A stretch of 5,649 nucleotides of DNA from Syntrophomonas sp. UBA4807 (GCA_002402575.1 DHGD01000008.1:1-5649), one strand, 5' to 3'; positions 1 to 5,553 are shown, counted from the stretch's first letter. Translations and numbers: made by a program. Notes: generated from the letters alone by a model not told the origin.

Positions 1-5
1 CGGTG

Positions 6-34
6 TTGTACTGCAAAAATGGTTGTTATACAAT
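6..34 (+). promoter_or_regulatory. possible sigma-A-type promoter
   Basis: TTGTAC (6-11) and TACAAT (29-34) are 17 bases apart. The -10 matches TATAAT at five of six positions, the -35 only at TTG. The first copy of the CAAAAATGGTT direct repeat lies inside the spacer. Position and spacing are good, but the region is AT-rich and chance matches are likely. Confidence 0.3.
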
Positions 35-56
35 ATATTTAAGTACAAAAATGGTT
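14..56. repeat. 11-base direct repeat pair (CAAAAATGGTT)
   Basis: CAAAAATGGTT occurs at 14-24 and again at 46-56, start-to-start distance 32 bases, about three helical turns. That would put two bound proteins on the same DNA face. Both copies are preceded by GTAC (at 8-11 with TG between, and directly at 43-46). The repeat is seen in the sequence; a role as an activator or repressor site is inference. Confidence 0.5.
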
Positions 57-58
57 AT

Positions 59-86
59 TTGCACCAAGCATACCAAAAGGTATGCT
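59..86 (+). promoter_or_regulatory. possible promoter overlapping an inverted repeat
   Basis: TTGCAC (59-64) and TATGCT (81-86) are separated by 16 bases. The inverted repeat at 67-86 covers the spacer and the whole -10 box, a placement typical of repressor sites. If used, transcription would start near 93 and leave a leader of about 235 bases before the start codon at 330. The hexamer matches are only moderate. Confidence 0.3.
67..86. repeat. 8-bp inverted repeat with AAAA loop
   Basis: AGCATACC (67-74), four A residues, then GGTATGCT (79-86): a perfect 8-bp stem with a 4-base loop. Outer GCAC (61-64) and GTGC (91-94) could add a second stem segment across an asymmetric internal loop. No T-run follows, so it does not look like an intrinsic terminator. 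It could be an operator or an RNA hairpin. Confidence 0.65.
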
Positions 87-115
87 ATTTGTGCTTATAG
101 CGGCAGGATGTGAAT

Positions 116-135
116 AATATGGCTGCAGCCATATT
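116..135. promoter_or_regulatory. perfect 20-bp palindrome, candidate operator
   Basis: The half-site AATATGGCTG (116-125) is followed directly by its exact reverse complement (126-135), with no spacer and every base paired. A loopless palindrome is better suited to binding a dimeric regulator than to forming an RNA hairpin. Part of the half-site, ATGGCTGC, recurs at 208-215, nearer the gene. The symmetry is read directly from the sequence. The regulator and the regulated gene (most likely 330-1514) are inferred. Confidence 0.6.
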
Positions 136-316
136 GCATGTCAAATCGACAGCACCTCTACAACGATCATAACCATGACCAATGGAAATGCTCATCTATG
201 TTTATTAATGGCTGCCAGGTCAGGATTTCACTGGTATTTTTTATACAAATAAGATTTCAGCGACGGGGAGGTGAAGCAGGGATATAGTTTAAGATAGAGA
301 CGGCAATAAAGAGAAG

Positions 317-322
317 AGGAGG
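317..322 (+). promoter_or_regulatory. ribosome binding site of the CaiB/BaiF gene
   Basis: A full AGGAGG lies 7 bases before the ATG at 330, in a purine-only tract. This fixes the start and predicts strong initiation. Confidence 0.9.
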
Positions 323-329
323 AGAGAGA

Positions 330-1514
330 ATGAGTTTACCCCTGGAAGGCATTCGTGTATTGGACTTATCAAGATATTTACCGGGGCCTTTTGCCACTCA
401 GATGCTGGCCGACTTCGGCGCCGAGGTAATCAAGGTGGAGGACCCCAAGGGCGGAGATTTGGGCCGTATGCTGCCCCCTCTGATAGCCGGTGAAAGCGCC
501 CGCTTTTTCACCGTCAATCGCAACAAAAAAAGCATAACTCTGGATCTCAAAAAGCAGGCAGGTCAGGAAGTTTTTAAGCGCCTGGCGGCCAGCAGTGATG
601 TGGTAGTGGATCAATTCAGGCCTGGCGTTATGGAAAAAATGGGTCTGGGTTATGAGCAGCTTAAGGCCATAAATCCCGGCCTGATATATTGCGCCATAAC
701 CGGCTATGGGCTTGACGGTCCCTTGCGCGATGCGGCCGGGCACGATCTCAATTATCTGAGTTTGGCAGGCATAACCGGTGTAACCGGAGTGTACAACAAC
801 CATCCGGCTATGAGCGGTACTCAGATCGCGGATATAGCCGGAGGTACGCTGCACTCAGTCATTGGCATCCTGCTGGCTTTAGCCGCACGCCAGAAGAACG
901 GTCAGGGGCAGGTCTGTGATATTTCTATGCTGGATGCCTCGGTAAGCTTGATGGCTTACACACTGGGAGAATGGTCGGGCCTGGGTATACTGCCGGTTAT
1001 GGGAGATGGTTTATTATCGGGCGGTTATGGCTTTTACCAGATCTACGCCACTAAGGACGGTAAATATGTAAGCCTTGGAGCTGTGGAAGAGAAATTCTTT
1101 GCTGAGTTCTGCAGAAAAATCGGACGTCCGGAGTTCATTGAACAACAGTTTGATAAGGAGCCGCAACGGCAGATTATCAAGGAAATCGCTGAGATAATTG
1201 CCCAGCGGACAAGGGATGAATGGGTAGAATTCTTTGCTGACAGCGACATCTGTTTTACTCCGGTACTGGAATTGGATGAAGTCTGCCAGCATCCCCAGGT
1301 TAAGGCGCGCAATATGATTGTAGAAATGGAGAACATTGGCGGCAGTGATAAAACTGTGCGCCTTACCGGAATACCAATAAAACTGTCCGGGACCCCGGGG
1401 CAATTAAAACTTAAATTTCCCATTCTGGGAGAACATAATGATGAAGTCCTGATGTCGGTAGGAGGTTATTCTCAGGAGGAGGTCAATAATTTTCGCTCCG
1501 CGGGGGTTATCTAA
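330..1514 (+). CDS. CaiB/BaiF-family acyl-CoA enzyme, alpha-methylacyl-CoA racemase-like
   Basis: This is a 394-residue, cytosolic family III CoA-transferase fold protein of full family length. The N-terminus (LEGIRVLDLSRYLPGPFATQ, then LADFGAEVIKVEDP) is the classic nucleotide-fold opening of the family. G-x-V-x-D-x-S-M-L-D (193-202) and FYQIYATKDGKY (235-246) are also family signatures. Family members move CoA between carboxylic acids through an aspartyl intermediate, or racemise 2-methylacyl-CoA. Here GHDLNY (137-142) supplies His138, QIADIAGG supplies Asp168 and AVEEKFF supplies Glu253. Their spacing matches my recollection of His126/Asp156/Glu241 in the mycobacterial racemase MCR. Generic transferases usually lack the His of the GHD motif, so I favour racemase or a close relative, though BaiF- or BbsF-like CoA transfer remains possible. 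The start is fixed by AGGAGG. The gene is a single transcription unit ended by the terminator at 1558-1584. Substrate unknown. Confidence 0.9.
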   Translation: MSLPLEGIRVLDLSRYLPGPFATQMLADFGAEVIKVEDPKGGDLGRMLPPLIAGESARFFTVNRNKKSITLDLKKQAGQEVFKRLAASSDVVVDQFRPGVMEKMGLGYEQLKAINPGLIYCAITGYGLDGPLRDAAGHDLNYLSLAGITGVTGVYNNHPAMSGTQIADIAGGTLHSVIGILLALAARQKNGQGQVCDISMLDASVSLMAYTLGEWSGLGILPVMGDGLLSGGYGFYQIYATKDGKYVSLGAVEEKFFAEFCRKIGRPEFIEQQFDKEPQRQIIKEIAEIIAQRTRDEWVEFFADSDICFTPVLELDEVCQHPQVKARNMIVEMENIGGSDKTVRLTGIPIKLSGTPGQLKLKFPILGEHNDEVLMSVGGYSQEEVNNFRSAGVI

Positions 1515-1557
1515 TATTTATCGTATAGCGCCAGGACTGGCCCGTATGCATTATTAT

Positions 1558-1584
1558 CGCCCCGCATATAGCGGGGCGTTTTTT
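1558..1584 (+). terminator. intrinsic terminator of the CaiB/BaiF gene
   Basis: CGCCCCGC (1558-1565), loop ATATA, GCGGGGCG (1571-1578), then six T residues (1579-1584). The 8-bp stem is perfect and almost all G-C. It lies 44 bases after the stop codon. On the minus strand the hairpin is followed by ATAATAATG rather than a T-run, so it should act mainly on plus-strand transcripts. Confidence 0.93.
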
Positions 1585-1657
1585 ACGGACGGCTTAGGCT
1601 TGATAAAAGAAAAGGGAAGGTGCGCCGCTACATCGCAACCAAATTAAAACTCGATGA

Positions 1658-1700
1658 TAACATGGAATTTTAACCTTTGCCACGCCATACCGCCATGTTA
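1658..1700. repeat. 8-bp inverted repeat between convergent genes
   Basis: TAACATGG (1658-1665) and CCATGTTA (1693-1700) are exact reverse complements separated by 27 bases. The site sits in the gap between the plus-strand terminator and the end of the CAP gene. There is no T-run on either side, so it is a weak terminator candidate. It could equally be chance. No gene was found in the surrounding 1585-1789. Confidence 0.35.
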
Positions 1701-1789
1701 GTCCGGCTTGGCTTTGCTATTCTCAAGCAACGCGGCGTTTAGCTACCGCGGCTATCATATAAGGGGAACTGTTTTACTGTCGGTCTGAC

Positions 1790-2584
1790 TCAATCAGTGA
1801 ACCACTGGGTTACATAAAGGTAGTCGCCTTTTTGATAAAACCCCAACCCCAGTTTATGAAATGATGGATTGAGGATATTGGCGCGGTGCCCGCTGGATTC
1901 CATAAAAGCGTTATGGCTGCCCAGTACGCTGAAGTTCTTGGCAATGTTTTCTGCCGCGCAGCGGTAGGTTATGCCCTGCCCCTTCATCATGGAAAAGGGA
2001 TCGCCATAGGTGGGGGAAGTGTGGCTGAAATAGTTATTTACCGCCATGTCCTTGGATTTTAAATAAGCGCCGTTGCACAGCGTTTTGCTGAGAGTGAGCG
2101 CTGCAAGTCCGCTCTTGGCACGGACTGCATTTATATAACCCAGCATCTCCTGAGCATAACTAGCGGTTGGAGTCGGTTTTTTCTGTACCTTCGGCGGTTT
2201 GGCCGGTTGGGGTGGGGGCGGGGAGAGCGCTGTCGGGCCAGGCTGCGGTTGTGCTAAAGCCGCATTATTATTACCAGCAGATTGGAGCGGAACGGAGGTC
2301 ACCGACACTATACTGTCCGTGTCCGCTGACAGCCCGGAATCTGGCATCAAGTCAGGGATTTCACTCCGAGGGGTTTTGGATATTAGTGCCGGATCGGGCT
2401 CTTCTGCATCAGGTAGAAGTTGTGCCGTTTGCTTTGAATTATTTGCGGACCCGGAATCGCCAGAAGACACCGCCCTAGAGGAGAAGGTGGCGGTCAGATA
2501 GCTGTGCAGCGAGGTGTTGGCCATCGCGGAGTAAGCCAACACCAGCGTGAATATTAAAACTAACCATAAGGTGGATTTCTTCAT
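1790..2584 (-). CDS. secreted CAP-domain (SCP/YkwD-like) protein with Pro/Ser-rich linker
   Basis: A 264-residue exported protein. Residues 1-22 form a signal peptide: MKKS, a hydrophobic core (WLVLIFTLVLAY) and an AMA motif suggesting cleavage before Asn23. Residues 23-140 are low-complexity, rich in Ser, Pro and Ala, with a PPPPQP...KPPKVQKKPTPT stretch that looks like a cell-wall-spanning tether. Residues 143-264 form a bacterial CAP domain: LGYINAVRAKSGL, YFSHTSP (His188), AENIA (Glu212), MESSGHRANILNPSF (Glu229, His233), and a terminal YVTQWFTD. The two His and two Glu that line the CAP cavity are present. In Bacillus-type relatives (YkwD, SafA-associated proteins) the role is poorly defined and linked to the envelope or spores. 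No SLH, LysM or LPXTG anchor is visible. The start at 2584 is preferred over an in-frame ATG at 2620 because AAAGGA precedes it by 7 bases and the signal peptide begins there. Confidence 0.9.
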   Translation of the reverse strand: MKKSTLWLVLIFTLVLAYSAMANTSLHSYLTATFSSRAVSSGDSGSANNSKQTAQLLPDAEEPDPALISKTPRSEIPDLMPDSGLSADTDSIVSVTSVPLQSAGNNNAALAQPQPGPTALSPPPPQPAKPPKVQKKPTPTASYAQEMLGYINAVRAKSGLAALTLSKTLCNGAYLKSKDMAVNNYFSHTSPTYGDPFSMMKGQGITYRCAAENIAKNFSVLGSHNAFMESSGHRANILNPSFHKLGLGFYQKGDYLYVTQWFTD

Positions 2585-2591
2585 AGCGGTA

Positions 2592-2597
2592 TCCTTT
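2592..2597 (-). promoter_or_regulatory. ribosome binding site deciding the CAP gene start
   Basis: Read on the minus strand, AAAGGA sits 7 bases before the ATG at 2584. The upstream in-frame ATG at 2620 has no purine-rich site before it. Confidence 0.75.
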
Positions 2598-2634
2598 CTG
2601 GGCTGTTCGGCCAGCCACATGACAGATTGATATA

Positions 2635-2640
2635 GTTATA
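2635..2640 (-). promoter_or_regulatory. possible -10 box for the CAP gene
   Basis: TATAAC on the minus strand matches TATAAT at five of six positions and lies about 50 bases before the start codon. No acceptable -35 hexamer sits 16-18 bases upstream, so either a weak, activated or alternative-sigma promoter is used or the match is chance. The rest of 2641-2824 is AT-rich and I see no gene or clear terminator in it. Confidence 0.25.
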
Positions 2641-2824
2641 CCCTACAAAAACCCAGACAGTAGAATGTAGCGTTTCACCTTATTTATATATTCGAAAAAA
2701 TTGAAAATTTCTGTTGTTTAACGCGCAATAATTTGCCTGACCGCGAAATAAATCCAGCCAGAATAGAGAAAAGCAGAGGGCTCCGCCGGTGCTGTCGGTT
2801 TCAGGGACCATATTCAGCAATAGC

Positions 2825-4588
2825 TTAGGGGTTCTTGAACAAACTGCCCCAGCGCTGGTCGACCCTTGCCACGATATCCGGCCGCGCTTCCAACTCTTCC
2901 GGATATTCCGGTTTCATACGGGCATCGATTATAAAGGGCAGCCGGTATTCGATAGCATTCTGGTGCATTTGCTGTGAAGCATGGATATCCAGCATGGGAT
3001 CAAAGCGGGTAAAAACCGACCACAGGAAAGAGGTTTGATCCTTAATTGCCGCTACATCATCTACGACTATCACCAGTGGCCAGGGTGTGAGGTCAGGCAG
3101 AGCCGCTTCAGCCAGTTGAGCGGCAAACTGAGGATTGTCTCTGTAACTGGTACCGGAGACCAGCAGACAACCGCCGCAATAGGCCTTGACCTTGGTGGCG
3201 CCAGGGATCCGGCTGCCTCGATACTCCCTGGGGAGGTCTCGCAGGGGACGGCCAAGCCCCAACATGATGGCCTTGCTGCCTTGGTTGAACTGGCGCCCGG
3301 TATAATCCAGGGTATCCATCGAGGTATGATGCAGGATGATAAGATCACGGCCGGGGTCGAGACGCATCAGAATGTTCTCGAGCAGCCCCGCAAAATCACG
3401 GAGGTCCAGGTCAACATCTGTTATCAACAACACTTTGGTGAGGCTGAGCTGACCTTCTCCCAGGATGCGGAAGCTATGGGCCAGGGCTTCGCGAAAGTAA
3501 CTCTCCCGCACCACCGCGGCGCTCAAGGTGTGAAAACCGGCTTCGGCATAGCTGCGCAGGGATTTAATCCCCGGCATCAGCAAGGGGAAGATGGGACTGA
3601 GCAAATCCTGCATCCATTCCCCGATATAATAGTCCTCCTGCCGGGGCTTGCCCACCACCGTGGCGGGATAAACAGCATCCGGGCGGTGATAAACCTGCTG
3701 GATATTGAAAACCGGGAAGTCATGTACCAGGGAATAATAGCCGTAATGGTCCCCAAAAGGCCCTTCAGGCCGTCTCAAGCCTGGAGGCACTTCGCCGCAC
3801 AAGGCGAATTCTGCCTCCGCCACCAGCGGGTGGGGGTGCCCCGGGATTCTGGTCATGGCAATTTTATCCCCCAGCAGAAAGGAGGCATACAGCAATTCGG
3901 GCAATGGCTCAGGGAGAGCGGTTATGGCCGCCACCGTCAGAGCCGGCGGCCCCCCCAGGAACACGGTCACCGGCAGGGACTGCTGCAACTGCTCAGCTTC
4001 GTGGTAATGAAACCCGCCCCCTTTGTGGATCTGCCAGTGCATTCCGGTTTGGGTCTCGGAGTAAACCTGCATGCGGTACATACCCAGGTTGTGTTCCCGG
4101 TTGTTAGGGTTTTCGGTATACACCAGGGGAAAGGTGAAAAAAGGTCCGCCATCCTCCTGCCAGCTGGTGATAGCGGGCAGAGATTTGATGTTAACGGGTT
4201 TCATGATCTGTCTGGTCACCGGAGCCTGATGGGAAGGAATAAAGTTCAGCCCGGTGCGTGCCACATCCAGCAGCCAGCCTCTTTCCTGCCACAAGGTGCT
4301 GAGCCGGGGCGGCAAAAGACGGTGCATAGCGTCGATGGCCTGGCGCACAATGGCCTGTGGCTTGGGGCCCATGGCCATTTCCATGCGCCGCGGGGTTCCG
4401 AACAAATTGGTGACTACTGCGAATTGACTCCCTTTGACCCGGGTGAATAACAAGGCCGGACCGTTATCCTCTACCACCCGGCGATGGATCTCAGCCAGTT
4501 CCAGGTATGGGTCGATCTCGGCGTCAACCACCACGATTTCATTTTCTCGCCGTAATTGTTCTATAAAGGAACGCAGGTTTTTATGCAT
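2825..4588 (-). CDS. UbiD-family prenyl-FMN-dependent decarboxylase
   Basis: A 587-residue cytosolic enzyme of full family length. UbiD enzymes bind prenylated FMN with Mn2+ and K+ and reversibly (de)carboxylate aromatic or alpha,beta-unsaturated acids. Visible family blocks: DLRSFIE-like opening (NLRSFIEQL, 4-12), the NLFGT motif (61-65), NLGMYRMQ (167-174), HWQIHKGGG (184-192), EGPFGDHYGYY (275-285), YPATVVGKPRQED (307-319) and CGGCLLVSG (471-479). By spacing to fungal Fdc1, Asn167, His188 and Glu231 fit the metal ligands. Arg172, Glu275 and Asp280 fit the catalytic Glu-Arg-Glu network, with Asp at the third position as in many EGPFGD members. The start at 4588 has GGAGA 6 bases upstream; in-frame ATGs at 4705 and 4687 lie inside the upstream gene and lack support. 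The start overlaps the end of the LpdD-like gene by 8 bases, implying translational coupling. The substrate is not evident: gallate/protocatechuate-type, naphthoate-type (menaquinone) and others are possible. Confidence 0.93.
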   Translation of the reverse strand: MHKNLRSFIEQLRRENEIVVVDAEIDPYLELAEIHRRVVEDNGPALLFTRVKGSQFAVVTNLFGTPRRMEMAMGPKPQAIVRQAIDAMHRLLPPRLSTLWQERGWLLDVARTGLNFIPSHQAPVTRQIMKPVNIKSLPAITSWQEDGGPFFTFPLVYTENPNNREHNLGMYRMQVYSETQTGMHWQIHKGGGFHYHEAEQLQQSLPVTVFLGGPPALTVAAITALPEPLPELLYASFLLGDKIAMTRIPGHPHPLVAEAEFALCGEVPPGLRRPEGPFGDHYGYYSLVHDFPVFNIQQVYHRPDAVYPATVVGKPRQEDYYIGEWMQDLLSPIFPLLMPGIKSLRSYAEAGFHTLSAAVVRESYFREALAHSFRILGEGQLSLTKVLLITDVDLDLRDFAGLLENILMRLDPGRDLIILHHTSMDTLDYTGRQFNQGSKAIMLGLGRPLRDLPREYRGSRIPGATKVKAYCGGCLLVSGTSYRDNPQFAAQLAEAALPDLTPWPLVIVVDDVAAIKDQTSFLWSVFTRFDPMLDIHASQQMHQNAIEYRLPFIIDARMKPEYPEELEARPDIVARVDQRWGSLFKNP

Positions 4589-4964
4589 TTTTAATCTCCA
4601 ATATTTGCTTAATTCTATGTGACAAGAGGCGGGCTGCTTGTTGGCTGTTATCAAGCAGCATATCAATTTCCGAAGGGATGGCCGCATCGATGTGAATCCC
4701 CGCAATCACTGCCACGCAGCAACCTGTATCCAGACACAGTTGTTCGGCTACCAGGGCGGCCACATCGGAGTCGCGGTGCCCGGAGCGAGGGGTGATCCAG
4801 GTCTGCGGGCGCTGGGCCGGTATAGCTGGAGCATAACGGGGCACACTCATCGCCATTCCCCCCACATGAGGCTTTTCCCCCCCGGTGAGCGTTACCGCTA
4901 CCCCGTCTGCGGTCAGAATGGCCTGAACCTGAATACCCAGACGGCCCTGACCATATGACAACAT
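4581..4964 (-). CDS. LpdD-like prenylated-flavin chaperone (UbiD accessory protein)
   Basis: A 127-residue soluble protein, first gene of a two-gene operon with the UbiD decarboxylase. It matches the family named after LpdD of the Lactobacillus gallate decarboxylase cluster: GGEKPHVGGMAMSVP (28-42), SGHRDSDVAALVAEQL (61-76) and VAVIAGIHIDAAIPSEI (84-100). Such proteins are regarded as small prFMN-binding or delivery factors for UbiD enzymes; the fold is related to proteasome assembly chaperones. Conserved polar residues visible include His33, His63, His91 and Asp93. ATG at 4964 has GAGGAA just upstream (GAGG 5 bases away). A TTG at 4979, with AGGTGA 7 bases upstream, would add five residues (MREEI) and cannot be excluded. 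The stop codon overlaps the ubiD-type start as ATGCATAA. No UbiX prenyltransferase lies nearby, so the cofactor must come from elsewhere. Confidence 0.85.
   Translation of the reverse strand: MLSYGQGRLGIQVQAILTADGVAVTLTGGEKPHVGGMAMSVPRYAPAIPAQRPQTWITPRSGHRDSDVAALVAEQLCLDTGCCVAVIAGIHIDAAIPSEIDMLLDNSQQAARLLSHRIKQILEIKNA
4595..4599 (-). promoter_or_regulatory. ribosome binding site of the UbiD gene inside the upstream gene
   Basis: GGAGA on the minus strand, 6 bases before the ATG at 4588. It lies within the last codons of the LpdD-like gene, consistent with coupled translation, and decides the start against the upstream ATGs. Confidence 0.75.
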
Positions 4965-4967
4965 TAT

Positions 4968-4973
4968 TTCCTC
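4968..4973 (-). promoter_or_regulatory. ribosome binding site of the LpdD-like gene
   Basis: GAGGAA on the minus strand, directly before the ATG at 4964. A competing site, AGGTGA at 4987-4992, would serve the TTG at 4979; two overlapping starts are therefore possible. Confidence 0.6.
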
Positions 4974-5010
4974 ACGCAAGCAGATTTCACCTACCCTGCA
5001 AGAATCAGTC

Positions 5011-5025
5011 TTAACTATATGTTAA
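5011..5025. promoter_or_regulatory. inverted repeat over the -10 box, candidate operator
   Basis: TTAAC (5011-5015), TATAT, GTTAA (5021-5025): 5-bp arms around a 5-base centre. It covers the -10 hexamer of the minus-strand promoter at 5019-5047, where a bound dimer would block RNA polymerase. The arms are short and AT-rich, so chance is possible. Confidence 0.4.
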
Positions 5026-5047
5026 ACTAATACCGCCCGACTGTAAA
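5019..5047 (-). promoter_or_regulatory. sigma-A-type promoter of the lpdD-like/ubiD-like operon
   Basis: On the minus strand TTTACA (5042-5047, five of six to TTGACA) and TAACAT (5019-5024, four of six to TATAAT) are exactly 17 bases apart. Transcription would start near 5012, leaving a leader of about 48 bases before the ATG at 4964. Confidence 0.55.
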
Positions 5048-5105
5048 AACATGCTACCGATCCGCCCCCGCTGAAATGACAGCTCATTGCCTGATTACCG
5101 CATAG

Positions 5106-5136
5106 TCTACAGCTAATTCCCCCATTCGGTTATAAT
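5106..5136 (+). promoter_or_regulatory. probable promoter of the DUF1294 gene
   Basis: A perfect TATAAT lies at 5131-5136. The best -35 is TCTACA (5106-5111, four of six) at a long 19-base spacing. Transcription would start near 5143 and give a leader of nearly 120 bases. The divergent promoter of the LpdD-like operon is about 60 bases away, so the two may share regulation. Confidence 0.5.
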
Positions 5137-5226
5137 ATGGTTAGCCGGAAATATCTGGTCCCTTGAATCCCGAATCACCACATTTTCTCAGCCTATTTAC
5201 TGCCGGGCGCGAAGCAACAGCGGGTT

Positions 5227-5250
5227 CTGATCGTGAAATTATCAGGGAGG
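5227..5250 (+). promoter_or_regulatory. Shine-Dalgarno site beside a small hairpin, DUF1294 gene
   Basis: AGGGAGG (5244-5250) lies 9 bases before the ATG at 5260 and decides that start. CTGAT (5227-5231) can pair with ATCAG (5241-5245), extendable by two G-U pairs into the first G residues of the Shine-Dalgarno sequence, so a weak hairpin borders the ribosome site. Regulation through it is speculative. An in-frame GTG at 5233 falls in the loop and has no ribosome site of its own. Confidence 0.5.
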
Positions 5251-5259
5251 AATTGTGGC

Positions 5260-5553
5260 ATGATCTATAGCGGATTGGCATATCAGATTCTGCTCTACTA
5301 CTTGCTGGCTGTAAATACCCTTTGCTATGTGCTGTTTGCTTTGGACAAAGGCTATGCGCAGCGCGGCGAGAAAAGGATAGCGGAAAAAAAACTGTTGGTG
5401 GTATCGCTTATTGGGGGCAGCTTTGGAGGCATACTGGCTATGTACCAATTCAGGCATAAGACCCGTCAGCTCACCTTCAAATACGGGTTGCCCCTCATAT
5501 TGGCGCTGCAGTTGGCCCTGGCAGGCTGCTATTACATGAGAATACAAGGATGA
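5260..5553 (+). CDS. DUF1294-family small membrane protein
   Basis: A 97-residue integral membrane protein of the DUF1294 family, whose function is unknown. About three membrane segments can be seen: residues 6-27, 44-62 and 74-92. Family landmarks are Asn19 in the first segment, the FALDK motif with Asp29-Lys30, the basic cytoplasmic-looking stretch ending in RIAEK (39-43), SLIGGSFGGILAM (49-61) and FRHKT (64-68), followed by a short link to the last segment. Length and motif order are normal for the family, so the gene looks intact. The start at 5260 follows AGGGAGG; the longer GTG form from 5233 is less likely. It is transcribed away from the LpdD-like/UbiD operon with its own TATAAT box, and nothing ties it functionally to its neighbours. 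Confidence 0.9.
   Translation: MIYSGLAYQILLYYLLAVNTLCYVLFALDKGYAQRGEKRIAEKKLLVVSLIGGSFGGILAMYQFRHKTRQLTFKYGLPLILALQLALAGCYYMRIQG

Larger units (their letters stand above)
1..329. other. gene-free, symmetry-rich leader upstream of the CaiB/BaiF gene
   Basis: No convincing coding region occupies this stretch. It is visibly more AT-rich than the genes. It holds an 11-base direct repeat (CAAAAATGGTT at 14-24 and 46-56), a hairpin at 67-86, a perfect palindrome at 116-135 and several promoter-like hexamer pairs. Closer to the gene it is purine-rich (261-329) and ends in the ribosome binding site. An orphan Shine-Dalgarno-like GGGGAGGTGA lies at 265-274 with no start codon at a useful distance. 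The most economical reading is the control region of the 330-1514 gene. Whether an upstream gene ends at the left edge cannot be decided: the short frames open at base 1 stop within about 110 bases and look non-coding. Confidence 0.6.

Noticed and set aside
116..140. Possible sigma-54 promoter (GG...TTGCA) around the palindrome
   Set aside because: The GG and GC elements are 13 bases apart instead of the required 10.
138..287. A 49-codon frame (MSNRQHLYND...) in the left leader
   Set aside because: No ribosome binding site lies before its ATG, the composition is not protein-like and it runs through regulatory-looking DNA. A 17-codon frame from 119 (MAAAILHVKS...) has a weak AGGA but overlaps the palindrome and is equally unsupported.
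378..1423. Minus-strand open frames opposite the CaiB/BaiF gene
   Set aside because: They are antisense shadows of a gene with strong family motifs, with no ribosome sites and no family-like sequence.
1690..1742. A 15-codon frame from ATG at 1695 (MLVRLGFAILKQRGV)
   Set aside because: No ribosome binding site precedes it, and such a short frame is expected by chance.
2167..2501. Two plus-strand frames of about 100 codons within the CAP gene
   Set aside because: They lie opposite the low-complexity linker, where repetitive composition keeps several frames open. No motifs are visible.
2761..2824. Possible terminator after the UbiD gene
   Set aside because: GC-rich bases such as CTCCGCCGGTGC are present, but I find no stem longer than about four pairs followed by a T-run on the minus strand.
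3770..3815. Cys264 in AEFALCGEV of the UbiD protein, where many relatives have AEIVLEG, read at first as a lost catalytic glutamate
   Set aside because: Spacing from the metal ligand Glu231 places the catalytic pair at Glu275 and Asp280 in EGPFGD, which is intact. The Cys substitution is therefore probably clade variation.
2981..4450. A 489-codon open frame on the plus strand opposite the UbiD gene
   Set aside because: It is fully antisense to a clear UbiD-family gene, its translation is rich in His, Gln, Arg and Gly without any recognisable motif, and it has no suitable start context. Its openness follows from the codon use of the real gene.
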